7,310 nucleotides of DNA. Source: an uncultured bacterium. Its GTDB lineage: Bacteria; Planctomycetota; UBA1135; UBA2386. Every line of letters begins with the position of its first letter. The stretch's first letter is position 1. Both the position numbers and the translations under genes were made by a program. Below the pieces are notes generated by a model. It had not been told where the DNA came from. It worked only from the letters and a program-made list of their open reading frames with translations, and did not search any database. The stretch covers positions 1-7,310 of the forward strand of contig CALKYL010000413.1 of the NCBI GenBank assembly GCA_938003515.1, in the 5' to 3' direction. Below are positions 6,056 to 7,310 of this stretch, in pieces.

Positions 6056-6084
6056 ATGAGGTCGGCGGGCCCGACTGCCGATAG
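6056..6084 (+). promoter_or_regulatory. Candidate FliA/sigma-28-type promoter for the glycosyltransferase unit
   Basis: GCCGATAG at 6077-6084 is identical to the box upstream of pilT. The -35 region is poor: ATGA at 6056-6059 lies at the same 17-base gap as the TCAA of the pilT site. The box ends only 8 bases before the ATG at 6093, so initiation 7-9 bases downstream would give an mRNA with almost no leader. Its place directly after the terminator fits a new transcription unit. Function is inferred from the -10 match and position. Confidence 0.45.
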
Positions 6085-6092
6085 CAAGGGCG

Positions 6093-7145
6093 ATGTCGGC
6101 CAAGACTGAGTCCGTGCAGATGCAGCCCTCGCAGCTCGAGGTCCGTCCGAACGCGCTGGCCTCGCTGATGGCCGCCGGGGACCTGCCGGCCGCGCCCGCC
6201 CCGGCGGCGCCCGCGGATCCGGTCGTCGCGCTCGCCGAGCCGCCGTCGCGGCGGCGCGTGAGGCGGCTGTCGGTCGTGATCCCGGCCCGCAACGAGGCGC
6301 TCAACCTGCCCGGCCTGCTCGACGAGCTCGACGAGGTGCTCGCGGCGCAGGCGCTCGAGTTCCACGAGGTGGTCGTCGTCGACGACGGCTCGAGCGACGC
6401 GACCCCCGCGCTGGCCCGCGCCAGGGGCGCGCGCGTCGTGTCGCACGCCGAGGGTCTCGGCAACGGCGCGGCCGTCAAGCGCGGCATCCGCGAAGCGAAG
6501 GGCGACTGGATCCTGCTGCTCGACGGCGACGGACAGCACCCGCCGCACGAGCTCGCGGCGATGATGGCGATGGCGGACCGCCACGACATGGTTGTCGCGT
6601 CCCGCGGCGGCCGCGGCGGCAGCGTGCACCGCAACCTCGCCAACCAGGTCTACAACCGCTTCGCGAGCTACGTGTCGGGCCGCCGCATCCCCGACCTGAC
6701 GAGCGGCTTCCGGCTGCTGCGCGCCGACGTCGCGAAGAGCCTCGTGTGGCTCCTGCCCAACACGTTCAGCTACCCGACGACGATCACGATGTCGATGCTG
6801 CGCGGCGGCTGGTCGGTCGGCTTCCACCCGTTCCAGGTGCGGCAGCGCCGGGGCAAGAGCCACGTGCGCCTGCTCGCCGACGGCAGCCGCTTCTTCCTGA
6901 TCATCCTCCGCATCGCGACGATGTTCGCGCCGCTGCGCGTGTTCCTGCCGGCCTCGGCGGTCACCGGCGCCCTCGGCGTCGCGTGGTACCTGCACACGTG
7001 GTGGAACGAGGGCCGGTTCACGAACATGGCCGTGCTGCTGTTGACGCAGGCGATGCTGCTGTTCGCGCTCGGCCTGATCGCCGAGCAGATCGCCGCGCTG
7101 CGCTTCCAGGGGCTCGCCCAGCGGGGCGACGGCGGCGACGCGTGA
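6093..7145 (+). CDS. Membrane-anchored family 2 glycosyltransferase (polyprenyl-phosphate sugar transferase-like)
   Basis: A 350-residue GT2 enzyme of the DPM1/GtrB/ArnC-like group, which moves a sugar from a nucleotide donor, often to a polyprenyl phosphate, at the inner membrane. Residues 1-58 are a Pro/Ala-rich, probably disordered tail ending in RRRVRR. The GT-A fold starts at LSVVIPARNE (59-68), followed by VVVVDDGSSD (93-102) with the nucleotide-binding acid pair. The metal-binding DXD-type motif is LLDGDGQHPP with Asp144 and Asp146. LTSGFRLLR is the usual acceptor-side motif. Two C-terminal membrane segments (about 267-300, probably split, and 312-336) match the group; LGLIAEQIAAL resembles the closing segment of GtrB-like proteins. 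The only ribosome-binding-like bases, AAGGG (6086-6090), are 2 bases from the ATG, too close to work normally. A later start at 6120 or 6168 cannot be excluded. The substrate is unknown. Confidence 0.88.
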   Translation: MSAKTESVQMQPSQLEVRPNALASLMAAGDLPAAPAPAAPADPVVALAEPPSRRRVRRLSVVIPARNEALNLPGLLDELDEVLAAQALEFHEVVVVDDGSSDATPALARARGARVVSHAEGLGNGAAVKRGIREAKGDWILLLDGDGQHPPHELAAMMAMADRHDMVVASRGGRGGSVHRNLANQVYNRFASYVSGRRIPDLTSGFRLLRADVAKSLVWLLPNTFSYPTTITMSMLRGGWSVGFHPFQVRQRRGKSHVRLLADGSRFFLIILRIATMFAPLRVFLPASAVTGALGVAWYLHTWWNEGRFTNMAVLLLTQAMLLFALGLIAEQIAALRFQGLAQRGDGGDA

Positions 7146-7310
7146 GCCGGCGCGTCTTGCTGTGCGGCGCGTGGGACGAGGGCCCGGGCTACCCGCGCGC
7201 GCGCTCGCTGCGCCAGGGACTGGCGGCGGCGGGGGCGGCGGTCGCCGAGTGCCGGGTGCCCGGGCCGGGGCGCGACAAGCAGCAACTCCTGGCCGCGCCG
7301 AGGCGCTGGC
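7142..7310 (+). CDS. Putative GT-B type (family 4-like) glycosyltransferase, N-terminal fragment
   Basis: Only 56 complete codons are present; the gene runs off the window. The GTG start at 7142 overlaps the stop of the previous gene in the sequence GTGA, a standard sign of translational coupling. The visible protein begins MSRRVLLCGAWDEGPGYPRA and continues with RSLRQGLAAAGAAVAECRVP. A beta strand, then a Tyr-Pro-Arg motif with a helix, then a strand ending in ECRVP is the usual opening of a GT-B fold donor-sugar transferase. Together with the GT2 upstream this suggests a glycan assembly cluster. The family call rests on a short stretch; catalytic motifs lie outside the window. Confidence 0.6.
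   Translation, partial: MSRRVLLCGAWDEGPGYPRARSLRQGLAAAGAAVAECRVPGPGRDKQQLLAAPRRW

Noticed and set aside
6056..6109. 17-residue ATG reading frame overlapping the glycosyltransferase start, as a leader peptide
   Set aside because: It has no ribosome binding site, contains the candidate -10 box and would start upstream of the predicted transcript start.
5865..6995. 376-codon minus strand frame opposite the glycosyltransferase
   Set aside because: Arg/Ala/Val/His-rich antisense noise; the GT2 motifs on the + strand are unambiguous.
1..7310. CRISPR array, insertion sequence, tRNA or rRNA
   Set aside because: I saw no regularly spaced repeats, terminal inverted repeats with a transposase, or cloverleaf-type sequence; the window is nearly all accounted for by coding genes.

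Overview
This is GC-rich bacterial DNA carrying a compact type IV pilus (T4P) operon, followed by the start of a glycosyltransferase unit. All supported genes lie on the + strand, and nearly all codons end in G or C. The Gram-negative-type T4P genes, the GC bias and FliA-like promoter motifs suggest an environmental lineage such as Planctomycetota, Myxococcota or Acidobacteriota. The planctomycete reading is a hunch from the style of the pilin and promoters; nothing here proves a phylum.

Layout. Bases 1-172 hold no supported gene. They contain a candidate FliA-type promoter (-10 box GCCGATAG at 118-125), a 9-bp hairpin that would sit at the very 5' end of the mRNA, and a good ribosome binding site. 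Then come pilT (retraction ATPase, 173-1264), pilB (extension ATPase, 1267-2973), pilC (inner-membrane platform, 3019-4263), an unrecognised membrane-anchored or secreted TPR-like protein (4289-5167) and a type IV prepilin (5251-5955). Gaps are 2, 45, 25 and 83 bases, so this looks like one transcription unit. Two abutting hairpins (5971-6038) close it.

A second unit begins behind another GCCGATAG box (6077-6084) only 8 bases before the next start codon. It encodes a membrane-anchored family 2 glycosyltransferase (6093-7145), whose stop overlaps the start of a second, truncated gene that looks like a GT-B type glycosyltransferase (7142 to the window end).

How they work together. PilB would drive pilin polymerisation through PilC, PilT would depolymerise the fibre, and the prepilin is the likely subunit. 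The TPR-like protein between platform and pilin is the least explained component. The glycosyltransferases could modify pilin or make surface polysaccharide. No prepilin peptidase, PilMNOP or PilQ secretin gene is present, so these must lie elsewhere. The least ordinary points are the shared FliA-like boxes in front of both units, the predicted leaderless glycosyltransferase mRNA, the uncharacterised TPR-like protein, and the pilin's calcium-loop-like motif and adjacent cysteines.
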